DNA of 64,000 nucleotides from Alteraurantiacibacter buctensis (lineage in GTDB: Bacteria > Pseudomonadota > Alphaproteobacteria > Sphingomonadales > Sphingomonadaceae), in NCBI RefSeq assembly GCF_009827655.1, contig NZ_WTYV01000001.1:372001-436000 (forward strand), given 5' to 3'. Below, piece after piece: positions 35,046 through 43,721 of the stretch. Within the stretch, counting starts at the first letter, position 1. The number at the start of each line of letters is the position of its first letter. Both the position numbers and the translations under genes were made by a program. Under the pieces are notes generated by a model. The model ran no database searches and was not told where the DNA came from. It was given only the letters and a program-made list of their open reading frames with translations.

Positions 35046-35711
35046 ATGACCGTCGCCGCCGACCGCATCCGCACCCGCCGCCAGGCCTTTGCAGCCCCCG
35101 GCGGTTCGCTGGACCGGATCGTGCGGCTGCTGGCCGTTGCGCTGCCGGCTGCCGTAGGGGTGGTTGCCGCGATGATGATGATCACCCCGCTCAGCCCGCG
35201 CAGCGAGGTCTCGTTCCTGCTCGACCGCAACAAGGTGGCCATCGCCGAGGACCGGCTGCGGGTGGATAACGCCATGTACCGCGGCGAGGACAACTCCGGC
35301 CGCCCGTTCTCGCTATCGGCTGGAGAGGCGGTGCAGGCCAGTGGCAGCGTGCCGCTGGTCGACATGCGCGACCTGGTGGCCCGGATCGTGCTGCCGGAAG
35401 GCCCAGCCGTGCTCTCTGCTCCCACGGGCGCCTACGACATCGAGCGCGAGCAGATGACCGTGCCCGGCGCAGTCAGCTTCGTTGCCGCTGATGGCTACAA
35501 CATCGTGGCCCGCAACGTGCGGATCGACCTTCCCTCGCGCACCATGGTGGGCAATGGCCGGGTCACTGGGTCCATCCCGGCCGGTACGTTCGCGGCTGAC
35601 GACTTCCGGGCCGATCTGCCCAACCGCAGCCTGGCGCTGATCGGCAACGCCAGCCTGCGGATGGTGCCGGGCCAGTTGCAGATGCCCCGCATGCCGGGAA
35701 GGAACCGCTGA
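35046..35711 (+). CDS. lptC: LPS export ABC transporter periplasmic protein LptC
   Basis: LptC is the bitopic inner-membrane link of the Lpt bridge and passes lipopolysaccharide from LptBFG to LptA. The 221-aa protein has an N-terminal membrane helix (about residues 27-50, LLAVALPAAVGVVAAMMMI) and a periplasmic beta-jellyroll with repeated short strands (VSFVAADGYNIVARNVRID in part, MVGNGRVTGS, ALIGNASLRMVPGQ). It lies 26 bp after rnd and overlaps lptA by one base (TGATG). lptB is not adjacent, unlike the usual lptC-lptA-lptB order. Confidence 0.9.
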   Translation: MTVAADRIRTRRQAFAAPGGSLDRIVRLLAVALPAAVGVVAAMMMITPLSPRSEVSFLLDRNKVAIAEDRLRVDNAMYRGEDNSGRPFSLSAGEAVQASGSVPLVDMRDLVARIVLPEGPAVLSAPTGAYDIEREQMTVPGAVSFVAADGYNIVARNVRIDLPSRTMVGNGRVTGSIPAGTFAADDFRADLPNRSLALIGNASLRMVPGQLQMPRMPGRNR

Positions 35712-36319
35712 TGTCCGGAAACCGGCGCTTGCCTGCCGACGGGGATCGGCTATCGGCTGATGGCATGAGCACAAGCCGCCTGCCGCTGTCCGCCCTTGCC
35801 CTGCGTGGCCTCGCCGCCGGTCTGCTGGCGGGGGGCGTGGCGGCCCTCTCGTTCGGATCGGTGGCCGGGGCCCAGAACATTGCAGGGTTCAATACCAACC
35901 AGCCCGTGCAGTTCAACGCTGACCGGATCGAACTGCAGGACCGGCAGAACCGGGTGGTGCTTTCGGGCGGTGTGCAAATCACGCAGGGAGACCTGCGGCT
36001 GAACGCCGAGCGGACGACGATCTCCTACACCGACACCGGCACGCTCACGATCCAGCGGCTGGACGCCACCGGCGGCGTGGTGGTGACGCGCGGCAGCGAG
36101 CGGGCCAGCGGCTCCGCCGGGGTTTATGACTTCAACCGCAAGGTCATCATCCTCTCGGGCGGCGTCAACCTGCGCCGTGGTAGCGATTCGCTGAACGGTG
36201 GCCGGCTGGTGATCGACCTCAACTCCGGCCTATCCAGCGTGGATGGGGCGGGCAGCGCAGGTACCAGCTCCCAAGGTGGCGGCCGGGTTTCGGGGACATT
36301 CTCGGTTCCGCAACAGTAA
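35711..36319 (+). CDS. lptA: LPS transport periplasmic protein LptA (OstA-like)
   Basis: LptA polymerises across the periplasm as the bridge for LPS transport to LptDE. The 202-aa protein has a signal peptide (ALALRGLAAGLLAGGVAALS, cleavage near VAGAQN) and the OstA-type beta-jellyroll: NQPVQFNADRIELQDRQNRV (in part), ITQGDLRLNAERTTI and DATGGVVVTRGSERASG. The ATG at 35711 overlaps lptC by one base; a second ATG at 35765 gives a shorter, cleaner signal peptide and may be the true start. The next gene downstream is on the opposite strand, so the operon ends here. Confidence 0.9.
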   Translation: MSGNRRLPADGDRLSADGMSTSRLPLSALALRGLAAGLLAGGVAALSFGSVAGAQNIAGFNTNQPVQFNADRIELQDRQNRVVLSGGVQITQGDLRLNAERTTISYTDTGTLTIQRLDATGGVVVTRGSERASGSAGVYDFNRKVIILSGGVNLRRGSDSLNGGRLVIDLNSGLSSVDGAGSAGTSSQGGGRVSGTFSVPQQ

Positions 36320-36353
36320 CAACCGATAGGCGCGAAACCCGGCGGCGGCAGGC

Positions 36354-36968
36354 CTAATGGCTGCCAGCGGAATCGATCAGTGCCTGCATGGATGCGGCGT
36401 CCGCCGGTCGCCCGGCCGACGCAACCCGCCGCATGAGGCTGCCTTGCCAATAGCCGGGCTGGCTGACCATCGCGGCCAGCGCCCCGCGTCCCGCAGGGGT
36501 CGCGATGAGTTCCGCCAGCAGGCCATCGGTAACGTCAGGGGCCGATCCGGTCGCAATCAGCGCCGCCACACGCTGCGCAGCGGAAGGGTAGTCGCGCGAT
36601 AGTAGCGCGGCCCGGGCTACGGCGATCTGGGTAATCGGTTCGCGCCACCCGCGGCGGGCCGACTCCTCCAGCATCGGCAGAGCCAGATCTTCGCCGCCAT
36701 CCATCTGGGCGGACAGGGCAAACAGCACGAGGTGATGCGCCGGCATGGGGCGCCAGCGCACGAGTTTGCGGGCCTCCTCCATGCTGGCGGTTTCCTCGCC
36801 ACCGGCCAGCATAGCCTCCACCAGGATTCGTTGCGCGGTGGAGCGGAACGGGGCCGGAACGGCGGCAAGGTAGCGCGGATCAAGCTGGGCCTGGCGATCC
36901 AGCTGGCTGCCCAGCACAATCAGGCCCAGTAGCGCCATGAAGGCAAAGTAAAGCCCGCGCTTGATCAT
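36354..36968 (-). CDS. Membrane-anchored helical-repeat (TPR-like) protein beside the O-antigen ligase
   Basis: Family not recognised. The 204-aa protein starts with one membrane helix (GLYFAFMALLGLIVLGSQLD) and continues as an alpha-helical repeat region with TPR/Sel1-like spacing (PMPAHHLVLFALSAQMDGGE, LLSRDYPSAAQRVAALIATG). The ATG at 36968 overlaps the ligase stop by 4 bp, so it is co-translated with the ligase and probably helps its machinery. An upstream extension to 37166 is rejected. Ends AGSH. Confidence 0.75.
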   Translation of the reverse strand: MIKRGLYFAFMALLGLIVLGSQLDRQAQLDPRYLAAVPAPFRSTAQRILVEAMLAGGEETASMEEARKLVRWRPMPAHHLVLFALSAQMDGGEDLALPMLEESARRGWREPITQIAVARAALLSRDYPSAAQRVAALIATGSAPDVTDGLLAELIATPAGRGALAAMVSQPGYWQGSLMRRVASAGRPADAASMQALIDSAGSH

Positions 36969-38311
36969 GTTCGTGCTCCCTCGCGCGGTGGCAACAGCAG
37001 CACCACGAGGAGCCCCGCAAAACACAGCAGCGCCTCGTTGCGAAGCGGATAATCCATGGCCGATTGCAGTGCGAGGCAGATGGTCCCGGCCCACGCAGCA
37101 TAGCCCAGCCAACGATCCGGCTGGGACCGCCGCTGCCAGCAGGCCGGTCCGAGCCAGATCAGCCACCCAAGCAGCAAAACGTAGCCAACCGCACCGGATT
37201 CAATGGCCAGTTCCACATAGTCGTTATGCGCGCGGCCGGAACGCGCGGGAGAAATGAACTCCAGCGATTCGTAAACCTGGAACACCTCGTCGAACGTTCC
37301 CGTGCCGGAACCCACCGGCCAATAAACTCCGGTGACGTAGGCGCCATCTTCCCAAATCTCCAACCGGTCCCGGTCAATTTGCGAAAAACGGCCCACGCTG
37401 TCCGCAACCCGCCCGCCGCCGAGCAAGGATCCGGCCAGCGCGAATGCCAGCACTGCTGCACCAGCACCCATCGCCAGCCGCGCATGGCCCGAAGGGCTGG
37501 CGACAGACACCGAGGGCTTCAGCCGTGCTGCAATCAGTCGGAGGACAAGGAACCCAATGGGGATCATCAGCAAGGCCATGCTGGTGCGCGACTGGGTGAG
37601 GATCACCGCGATCAGGAACAGGCTGCCGAAAACCCCCGCCACCGCGAATTCGATTGGCCGGCGAGGCAAAGGCAAGGCAATCACGAGCAGGAGCGCGAGA
37701 AGGAAGAACATCCCGGTCGAATTGCGATTGGAAAAGGTGGCGTAAAAGATATCGCGCCCGGCATCGATGTCCTGCAACACCCCGAACGTGTTCGCGCTGG
37801 TCAACTGGACCACGCCCAGGGCAAAGGCCAAGGCCGCGGCGGCAGTCGCGGTCAGCGCCAGCCGGCGCCGGTGGTCCGGTGACAACTGCCAGCCGATCAC
37901 GATCATGGCGGCCGGAACAAGGGTGCTGCAGAAGGCAAGGAGGGTCCGCTGCGGGTCGAGACTGAGCGGGAACCAGGCAGAGGGTGCAACACCCGCAAGG
38001 GCGAAGGTCTTGGCAACAAGATCACGCCCGGGAAGTTCTTGCCAGAGTGCAGGCGGCAGCGGGACGATCTGCAGCAGCGGCAGTGCAATTGTGGCCGTTA
38101 CCAGGACGACCAGAAAGCGCGGCCCGCGGCTCAGGAAGAGGCCAACCGCGCGCGGGTTGGCGGCAAGGATCGCCACAGCGGTCAGCTGGATGATGGCATG
38201 CCGAACGCCATAGGCGATGCCGCCGCCACCCAAGGCAATTGCTAGGCCAAGAAGCGCCTGCAACTGGACCACCGGCAAGCGGATGGCGGACCACACCCGG
38301 GTCGCTGTCAT
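36965..38311 (-). CDS. O-antigen ligase family (WaaL/Wzy-like) polytopic membrane protein
   Basis: This 448-aa protein with about 12 hydrophobic segments belongs to the O-antigen ligase/polymerase superfamily, which joins undecaprenyl-linked sugar chains to lipid A core or extends them. YATFSNRNSTGMFFLLALLL and the large periplasmic loop GSGTGTFDEVFQVYESLEF and SGRAHNDYVELAIESGAVGY (the H-N-D-x-x-x family motif) identify it. The ATG at 38311 is the family-like start MTATRVWSAIRLPVV. It is a different protein from the exosortase-associated ligase at 20990. The TPR-like gene follows with a 4-bp overlap. GC content is slightly lower than in the housekeeping parts. Confidence 0.88.
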   Translation of the reverse strand: MTATRVWSAIRLPVVQLQALLGLAIALGGGGIAYGVRHAIIQLTAVAILAANPRAVGLFLSRGPRFLVVLVTATIALPLLQIVPLPPALWQELPGRDLVAKTFALAGVAPSAWFPLSLDPQRTLLAFCSTLVPAAMIVIGWQLSPDHRRRLALTATAAAALAFALGVVQLTSANTFGVLQDIDAGRDIFYATFSNRNSTGMFFLLALLLVIALPLPRRPIEFAVAGVFGSLFLIAVILTQSRTSMALLMIPIGFLVLRLIAARLKPSVSVASPSGHARLAMGAGAAVLAFALAGSLLGGGRVADSVGRFSQIDRDRLEIWEDGAYVTGVYWPVGSGTGTFDEVFQVYESLEFISPARSGRAHNDYVELAIESGAVGYVLLLGWLIWLGPACWQRRSQPDRWLGYAAWAGTICLALQSAMDYPLRNEALLCFAGLLVVLLLPPREGART

Positions 38312-38351
38312 TTTATCGTACCACTCCCGCGGTTGCCTGCGGTACAAACGA

Positions 38352-38382
38352 AAAGGGAGCCTGCACAAGGCAGGCTCCCTTT
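38352..38382 (-). terminator. Strong intrinsic terminator for a lost minus-strand gene
   Basis: A perfect 13-bp stem, AAAGGGAGCCTGC (38352-38364) with GCAGGCTCCCTTT (38370-38382), loop ACAAG. Read on the minus strand it ends CTCCCTTTTCGTTT, so it terminates a transcript entering from higher coordinates, i.e. the truncated reading frame at 38421-38470, before the O-antigen ligase start. Confidence 0.8.
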
Positions 38383-38420
38383 CGAAATCGTGCAGCTCAC
38401 CACGAGGTGAGCAACCGCTC

Positions 38421-38470
38421 TTACTTGAAGATGCCCTTCGAAGTCACGAGCTCTTCAATCGTGATGCCGA
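38421..38470 (-). pseudogene. 3' end of an unidentified minus-strand gene, truncated at a junction
   Basis: On the minus strand a protein-like tail LGITIEELVTSKGIFK with stop at 38421 is followed 38 bp later by a perfect terminator, as a normal gene end would be. Going upstream, the sequence becomes plus-strand rmlD coding at about 38470, so the body of this gene is missing. The parent family is not recognised. The boundary is approximate. Confidence 0.4.
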
Positions 38471-38471
38471 G

Positions 38472-38612
38472 GGCGATTACCCTACCCCAGCGCGGCGTCC
38501 GCAGTTCTCCCTGCTGGATTGCAGCGGCACGCGTGCATTGCTGGTCGATGGCTACACTCACTGGCGCATTAACCTGCGCCGCATGATCGAAGAGGAAAAG
38601 GCGCTTGGCTAA
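38472..38612 (+). pseudogene. rmlD: C-terminal remnant of dTDP-4-dehydrorhamnose reductase
   Basis: The last 46 codons of an RmlD-type reductase remain: GDYPTPARRPQFSLLDCSGT and THWRINLRRMIEEEKALG, matching the family's conserved C-terminus (YPTPARRP, LDC, HW...L). The Rossmann-fold N-terminal part with NAD-binding GxxGxxG and the catalytic Tyr-x3-Lys is absent. The stop at 38610-38612 overlaps the rmlB start by 8 bp, which preserves the ancestral rmlD-rmlB coupling. The 5' boundary lies near 38470, where the opposite-strand remnant begins. The encoded fragment cannot be active. Confidence 0.75.
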
Positions 38613-39660
38613 CCTGCTGGTCACTGGCGGTGCGGGATTTATCGGCGGCAACTTCGTCCACTATTGGGCGGACAAGTGCCCCGAAGACACCATCGTTGTG
38701 CTTGATTGCCTGACCTATGCCGGCAACCGGTCAACGATCGCTGGCGTGGAACAGGCCGAACTTGTCGTCGGCAATATTCTCGACACCGATCTGGTCGAAA
38801 AGCTGCTCGTTGAACGCGACATTGGCACAATCGTCCATTTCGCTGCCGAGAGCCATGTCGACCGCTCAATCACCGGCCCCGATGCCTTCATCGAAACCAA
38901 TATCCTTGGCACCAACAGCCTCCTCAAGGCCGCGCGCAGGGCATGGCTAGATCGTGACGGTGGCCGGGATCACCGCTTTCATCACGTGTCGACTGATGAA
39001 GTCTACGGGTCGCTGGGTCCGCTTGATCCGGCCTTCAGCGAAACCACGCCTTACCAGCCGAACTCACCCTATTCAGCCAGCAAGGCCTCGTCGGACCACC
39101 TGGTCCGCGCGTATCATCACACCTTCGGGCTGCAGGTGACCACCAGCAACTGCTCGAACAACTATGGTCCGTACCAGTATCCGGAAAAGTTGATTCCGCT
39201 CTTTCTGCTCAATGCGCTGCACGGTCGAAACCTGCCTATTTATGGCGACGGCATGAATGTGCGCGACTGGTTGCACGTGGAAGACCACTGCCGGGGGATC
39301 GAGGCTTGCCTGCGGAACGGCAAGGTTGGCGAGACCTACAACATCGGGGGCGGTGCCGAGCTGCCCAACATGACAGTAATCGACACGATCTGCGCCGAAG
39401 TCGACCGCGCCTTTGCCGAGATCGATGGACTGGGCGTGCGCTTTCCCGATGCGCCTGCCGCTAGGGGCCTGGCCAGCGACACCCTCAAGACCTACGTTAC
39501 CGACCGGGCGGGCCACGACCGTCGGTACGCGATCGACGAGCGCAAAGCCCGGGCAGAGCTTGGCTACATCCCCCAGCACCGGTTCGAGGATGGCATGCGC
39601 CAGACGCTGCGCTGGTATCTCGACCGTGAAGACTGGTGGCGTCCCCTGCTCGTCCGCTGA
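38605..39660 (+). CDS. rmlB: dTDP-glucose 4,6-dehydratase
   Basis: RmlB converts dTDP-glucose to dTDP-4-keto-6-deoxyglucose, entry to dTDP-rhamnose and other deoxysugars. The 351-aa SDR enzyme has the Rossmann GxxGxxG (LLVTGGAGFIGGNFVHYW), STDEVYGSLG with the catalytic Asp-Glu, YSASKASSDHLVRAYHHTFG with Tyr-x3-Lys and NCSNNYGPYQYPEKLIPLF. The start is TTG at 38605, after AGAGGAAAAGG. With rmlD reduced to a remnant and no rmlA or rmlC in the window, the pathway is incomplete here; it may feed a different sugar or depend on genes elsewhere. Confidence 0.94.
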   Translation: MANLLVTGGAGFIGGNFVHYWADKCPEDTIVVLDCLTYAGNRSTIAGVEQAELVVGNILDTDLVEKLLVERDIGTIVHFAAESHVDRSITGPDAFIETNILGTNSLLKAARRAWLDRDGGRDHRFHHVSTDEVYGSLGPLDPAFSETTPYQPNSPYSASKASSDHLVRAYHHTFGLQVTTSNCSNNYGPYQYPEKLIPLFLLNALHGRNLPIYGDGMNVRDWLHVEDHCRGIEACLRNGKVGETYNIGGGAELPNMTVIDTICAEVDRAFAEIDGLGVRFPDAPAARGLASDTLKTYVTDRAGHDRRYAIDERKARAELGYIPQHRFEDGMRQTLRWYLDREDWWRPLLVR

Positions 39661-39896
39661 GCCCTTTCAGGGTCACACGCTTCGCTGCGGATCCGCCGAT
39701 GGTCCTCTGAAAACCGGCACCTGGCGAGATAAAGCCTGACGATCAGGCCAGTGCCGCCGCGATTGCGCCACTGAGTTCGGGAAGAAACGGGTAGGGATCT
39801 TCCCGAATGTATTCGGGGTTTCGCACGGCGGGAGGTGCGGCTTCCGAGCGCTGGCAAGCGAGGGTTTTCGATAACTTGCCAGAGTTGCCTGCAGCA

Positions 39897-40472
39897 ATGT
39901 CTTCCACCGCGCATTTCCTGGGCCTTCTTGCCACCACCCTGCATGTGTTGATCGCAGTGACTGCGGGTTTCGCATTGAGGATCGCTCTCGCCCGCAAGCA
40001 GCAGCCATGGCACGGGCAAATCTGGCTTTTTCTGCTCGTCCTGTTCGTCCTGCTCGCTCTTGCGAGGTATTTCAACGCGGAGGAAATGCTGCGCAACCAT
40101 CTTCGGCAAACCCTATGGTCTAACGGCATTTTCGATCACCGTCGGGAATATCAACGCCCTGTGGTTGCCGCAGTACTGGTGGCCGCAGCGGCGGTGGGGT
40201 TCCTGGCTTGGCATCCTCTCGCTGGAGGGCTGCCGGGCCGGCGCAATGTTGCCGTCGCCCTGGCGCTGGCCGGAGGGGTCGGCATGCTGTTTCTGACCGG
40301 TTTGCGCCATGTGTCTCTGCACGCTGTTGACGCGCTTCTCTACGGACCTGCGAAACTCAACATCGTTTTCGAAGGTGGTATAGCCCTCCTGGTAGGCATG
40401 GCAGCGGTGCGCTACATCAGGATTGTCTCTGGCACTGACCCGCTCAGCGCCAAAAAGCCGCCGGAGGGTTAG
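39897..40472 (+). CDS. Polytopic membrane protein of unknown function in the polysaccharide region
   Basis: Family not recognised. The 191-aa protein has about five membrane helices (THFLG-like start FLGLLATTLHVLIAVTAGFA, IWLFLLVLFVLLALARYF, VVAAVLVAAAAVGFLAWHPL, VAVALALAGGVGMLFLTGL) and ends in a soluble tail PLSAKKPPEG. The loop RYFNAEEMLRNHLRQTLWSN is hydrophilic and conserved-looking. The ATG at 39897 follows GCCTGCAGCA with a weak RBS; an upstream frame to 39807 lacks coding character. Position between rmlB and the glycosyltransferase suggests a role in surface-sugar assembly, by context only. Confidence 0.7.
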   Translation: MSSTAHFLGLLATTLHVLIAVTAGFALRIALARKQQPWHGQIWLFLLVLFVLLALARYFNAEEMLRNHLRQTLWSNGIFDHRREYQRPVVAAVLVAAAAVGFLAWHPLAGGLPGRRNVAVALALAGGVGMLFLTGLRHVSLHAVDALLYGPAKLNIVFEGGIALLVGMAAVRYIRIVSGTDPLSAKKPPEG

Positions 40473-40584
40473 GACTTTGCCTTGCGCCGCACTGCAACAT
40501 AAGGCACCAGCCTGAATTCGTAAGGCGACACCGCTTTGGTGGTTTTTGCATCGGGCTGGTCGCGGAACAAGGCGCAGAAATCCC

Positions 40585-41598
40585 ATGGATGGCAGCAGGT
40601 CGACCCTCAAAGTGTGTCTTGCCGCCTCGGGCGGTGGCCACCTACGGCAGCTGCTTGATCTCGAGCCGTTCTGGGCATCGCACGATCACTTTTTCGTAAC
40701 TGAAGACACTGCGCTTGGCCGCTCGGTTGCCCGGGAACGGCCGACCGAATTCGTGCCGCACTTCGCCTTGGGACAGGCCCGCCTGGGCAATCCCGCCCTG
40801 ATGGTGGCCCGCGCCCTGCGCAGCGCCTGGACCTCGCTGCGAATCGTGTGGCGCCGGCGGCCGGATCTGGTCATCAGCACCGGAGCGGGATCGCAACTGT
40901 TCATCGCCCTCTGGGCCCGCCTTCTGGGCGCAAGGATCGTGCTGATTGACAGTTTTGCGCGCTTCGACCGACCAAGCGCCTTTGCCCGTCTGGCGGGCCC
41001 GCTGGCTCATCTGCGGATCGCCCAGTCGGCAGCGGCCGCAGCGGACTGGCCCGGAGCTCTGGTTTATGAGCCCCTGCGCCATGACACCTGTGAACCCATT
41101 CAGAAGCAGAACCTGTTGGTTGCGACGGTTGGGGCGACACTGCCGTTTCCCCGCTTGGTGGATCTGGTGCTGGAGGCCAAACGCCAGGGACTGATTACGG
41201 AAGATGTCCTGCTGCAGACCGGGGATGTCGCACAGGCGATTGCGCCCGTTGATGGCGTGACAATTGTGAACTCGTTACCGTTCGACGAGCTGCTGGTCCG
41301 ATTGCGGGATGCGCGTATCGTCGTGGGGCATGGAGGTACCGGATCAATCATTACCGCCCTGCAAGCCCAGTGCGGCACGATCGTAATTCCCCGCCGCTTC
41401 GAGCTCGGCGAGCATTACGACAACCATCAGGCCGAGATCTGCGAGGCTTTTGCAGCCCGCGAGCTTGTGCAGGTCGCCGACGACCTTGCCTCTTTCGAGA
41501 AGGCGTTGCATGCGGCGCGTAGCGCGCCGCCAAACCCGGTGCGCACCGACTATTCGGGACTGGCCCAAGTGCTGCGCGACTACGTTGCAGCAATCTGA
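40585..41598 (+). CDS. Alg14-Alg13-type fusion glycosyltransferase (PssD/PssE-like, GT28)
   Basis: This 337-aa protein joins two halves normally separate in bacteria (PssD/PssE, EpsE/F) and yeast (Alg14/Alg13). Residues 1-165 are Alg14-like: LKVCLAASGGGHLRQLLDLE, RRRPDLVISTGAGSQLFIAL and the membrane-facing ARLLGARIVLIDSFARFDRP. Residues 170-335 are Alg13-like with NLLVATVGATLPFPRLVDLV and VVGHGGTGSIITALQAQCGT and ELGEHYDNHQAEICEAF. The complex transfers GlcA or GlcNAc to an undecaprenyl-linked sugar. The ATG at 40585 follows a frame open to 40546. Confidence 0.88.
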   Translation: MDGSRSTLKVCLAASGGGHLRQLLDLEPFWASHDHFFVTEDTALGRSVARERPTEFVPHFALGQARLGNPALMVARALRSAWTSLRIVWRRRPDLVISTGAGSQLFIALWARLLGARIVLIDSFARFDRPSAFARLAGPLAHLRIAQSAAAAADWPGALVYEPLRHDTCEPIQKQNLLVATVGATLPFPRLVDLVLEAKRQGLITEDVLLQTGDVAQAIAPVDGVTIVNSLPFDELLVRLRDARIVVGHGGTGSIITALQAQCGTIVIPRRFELGEHYDNHQAEICEAFAARELVQVADDLASFEKALHAARSAPPNPVRTDYSGLAQVLRDYVAAI

Positions 41599-41666
41599 CG
41601 TCTCGCTCATCCATTGCGACGCACAAATTGCTGCGGTAGCGAACGCCTGAAGGAGTACTTACGTAA

Positions 41667-42740
41667 ATGCCGCAAGGAACCAAGAAAGTCGCCCTGATTA
41701 CCGGTGTAACCGGACAGGACGGCGCTTACCTTTCTCACCTCCTCCTCTCGAAAGGTTACGAGGTCCACGGCATCAAGCGGCGTTCCTCCAGTTTCAACAC
41801 GGGTCGGATCGAAGACATCTATCAGGATCCGCACGTGGATGATCGGCAGTTCCATCTGCATCACGGCGACCTGACCGATTCAACCAACCTGATCCGCATC
41901 GTGCAGGACGTAAAGCCCAGCGAAATCTACAATCTGGCTGCGCAGAGCCATGTCGCGGTGAGCTTCGAGACGCCGGAATACACCGCCAATGCCGATGCTA
42001 TCGGCACATTGCGCCTGCTGGAAGCGATCCGCATCCTGGGCATGGAGAAGACCTGCAGATTTTACCAAGCCTCGACCTCCGAGCTCTATGGCCTGGTGCA
42101 GGAAGTCCCGCAGCGCGAAACCACGCCGTTCTACCCGCGCAGCCCCTATGCGGCGGCCAAGCTCTATGGTTACTGGATCACGGTAAACTACCGGGAAGCA
42201 TACGGCATGCATGCCTCCAACGGCATTCTGTTCAACCACGAGAGCCCCCTGCGCGGCGAGACCTTCGTCACCCGCAAGATCACCCGCGCTGCTGCGGCCG
42301 TTGCTCTGGGCCGGCAGGAAAAGCTGTACCTCGGCAACCTGGACGCACAGCGCGACTGGGGGCACGCCAGGGAGTATGTGCGCGGCATGTGGATGATGCT
42401 ACAGCAGGACGAGCCGGACGATTACGTGCTCGCCACCGGAGAGACCACTTACGTGCGCGATTTCGTCCGCTGGGCCTTCGAGGATGCGGGCATCCCGATC
42501 GACTTTCGGGGAGAGGGCGTGGACGAGAAGGGCTATTCGCAGGCCGATGGGCGGGTTCTGATCGAAGTTGACCCGCGCTATTTCCGGCCGACCGAAGTGG
42601 AATTGCTGATCGGCGATCCCACCAAGGCCAATCAGAAGCTTGGCTGGCGTCATGAAACCGGTCCGCGCGAACTGGCGCGCGAGATGGTCCTGGCCGACCT
42701 TGAGGCCATGCGTGATGCGCCGATCGCAGGTGGCGACTGA
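41667..42740 (+). CDS. gmd: GDP-mannose 4,6-dehydratase
   Basis: Gmd makes GDP-4-keto-6-deoxymannose, the precursor of GDP-L-fucose. The 357-aa SDR protein has [40 protein letters not shown], the catalytic Tyr-Lys in [20 protein letters not shown] and [20 protein letters not shown] (Arg for GDP). RBS GAAGGAGT lies 15 nt before the ATG. The stop overlaps fcl by one base (TGATG), making the two-step pathway one transcript. Confidence 0.97.
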   Translation: MPQGTKKVALITGVTGQDGAYLSHLLLSKGYEVHGIKRRSSSFNTGRIEDIYQDPHVDDRQFHLHHGDLTDSTNLIRIVQDVKPSEIYNLAAQSHVAVSFETPEYTANADAIGTLRLLEAIRILGMEKTCRFYQASTSELYGLVQEVPQRETTPFYPRSPYAAAKLYGYWITVNYREAYGMHASNGILFNHESPLRGETFVTRKITRAAAAVALGRQEKLYLGNLDAQRDWGHAREYVRGMWMMLQQDEPDDYVLATGETTYVRDFVRWAFEDAGIPIDFRGEGVDEKGYSQADGRVLIEVDPRYFRPTEVELLIGDPTKANQKLGWRHETGPRELAREMVLADLEAMRDAPIAGGD

Positions 42741-43675
42741 TGTTCGACCTGGCGGGCAAGCGGGTCTATGTTGCCGGGCACCGCGGAATGGTCGGCGGTG
42801 CAATCGTCCGCCGGCTTGCCAGCGAAGACTGCAAAGTGCTGGTCAATGAGCCGCGGGTGGACCTGCGCGAACAGGCCGCAGTCCGCGAATGGTTTGCCGC
42901 CAACAGCCCGGACGTGGTGGTCGTCGCGGCTGCGCGGGTTGGCGGCATTCACGCCAACTCCACCTATCCGGCCGAGTTTCTCTACGACAACATGATGATC
43001 GAGGCGAACGTGATCGAGGCTGCGCGGCAGGCCGATGTCGCCAAGCTGCTGTTCCTTGGGTCCTCGTGCATCTATCCCAAGATGGCCCCGCAGCCGATCA
43101 CCGAGGATGCCCTGCTCACCGGACCGCTGGAGCCCACGAACGAGTGGTACGCGATTGCCAAGATCGCCGGGGTCAAACTCTGCCAGGCCTATCGCCGGCA
43201 ATATGGCTGCGATTACATCAGCGCCATGCCGACCAACCTTTATGGTCCGGGCGACAACTTCGATCTCGAGAACAGCCATGTGCTGCCGGCGCTGATCCGC
43301 AAGGCGCATGAAGCGCGGGAAGCAGGGGCACCCTCAATCGAAATCTGGGGCACCGGAACACCGCGGCGCGAATTGCTGCATGTCGACGACCTGGCTGATG
43401 GGTGCGTTTTCCTGCTGAAGAACTACTCGGGCGACGAACACGTCAATGTCGGTTCCGGCGAAGACGTCACGATCGCCGAACTGGCGGCGATCGTCTCGGA
43501 AGTGGTCGGCTTCGAAGGCTCGATCACGCACGATCTTTCGCGTCCCGATGGCACCCCGCGCAAACTGATGAGTGGTGACAAGATCGCGGCAATGGGCTGG
43601 GCCCCGCGCATCGGGCTGCGGGAAGGCATTGCCGATGCCTATCGCGCGTTTCTGGCCCAGGATATTCGCCGCTAG
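42740..43675 (+). CDS. fcl: GDP-L-fucose synthase
   Basis: Fcl (WcaG) epimerises and reduces GDP-4-keto-6-deoxymannose to GDP-L-fucose. The 311-aa SDR protein has the NADP-binding [40 protein letters not shown], Tyr-x3-Lys in [20 protein letters not shown] and [20 protein letters not shown]. One-base overlap with gmd. It ends 47 bp from the end of the opposite-strand sugar transferase. Together with gmd it implies fucose, or a fucose-derived residue, in the surface polysaccharide. Confidence 0.97.
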   Translation: MFDLAGKRVYVAGHRGMVGGAIVRRLASEDCKVLVNEPRVDLREQAAVREWFAANSPDVVVVAAARVGGIHANSTYPAEFLYDNMMIEANVIEAARQADVAKLLFLGSSCIYPKMAPQPITEDALLTGPLEPTNEWYAIAKIAGVKLCQAYRRQYGCDYISAMPTNLYGPGDNFDLENSHVLPALIRKAHEAREAGAPSIEIWGTGTPRRELLHVDDLADGCVFLLKNYSGDEHVNVGSGEDVTIAELAAIVSEVVGFEGSITHDLSRPDGTPRKLMSGDKIAAMGWAPRIGLREGIADAYRAFLAQDIRR

Positions 43676-43721
43676 ACACCCGGGGAAGCCGGGGGGCGAA
43701 CGTGGTGCCGCGGGATGGGCC

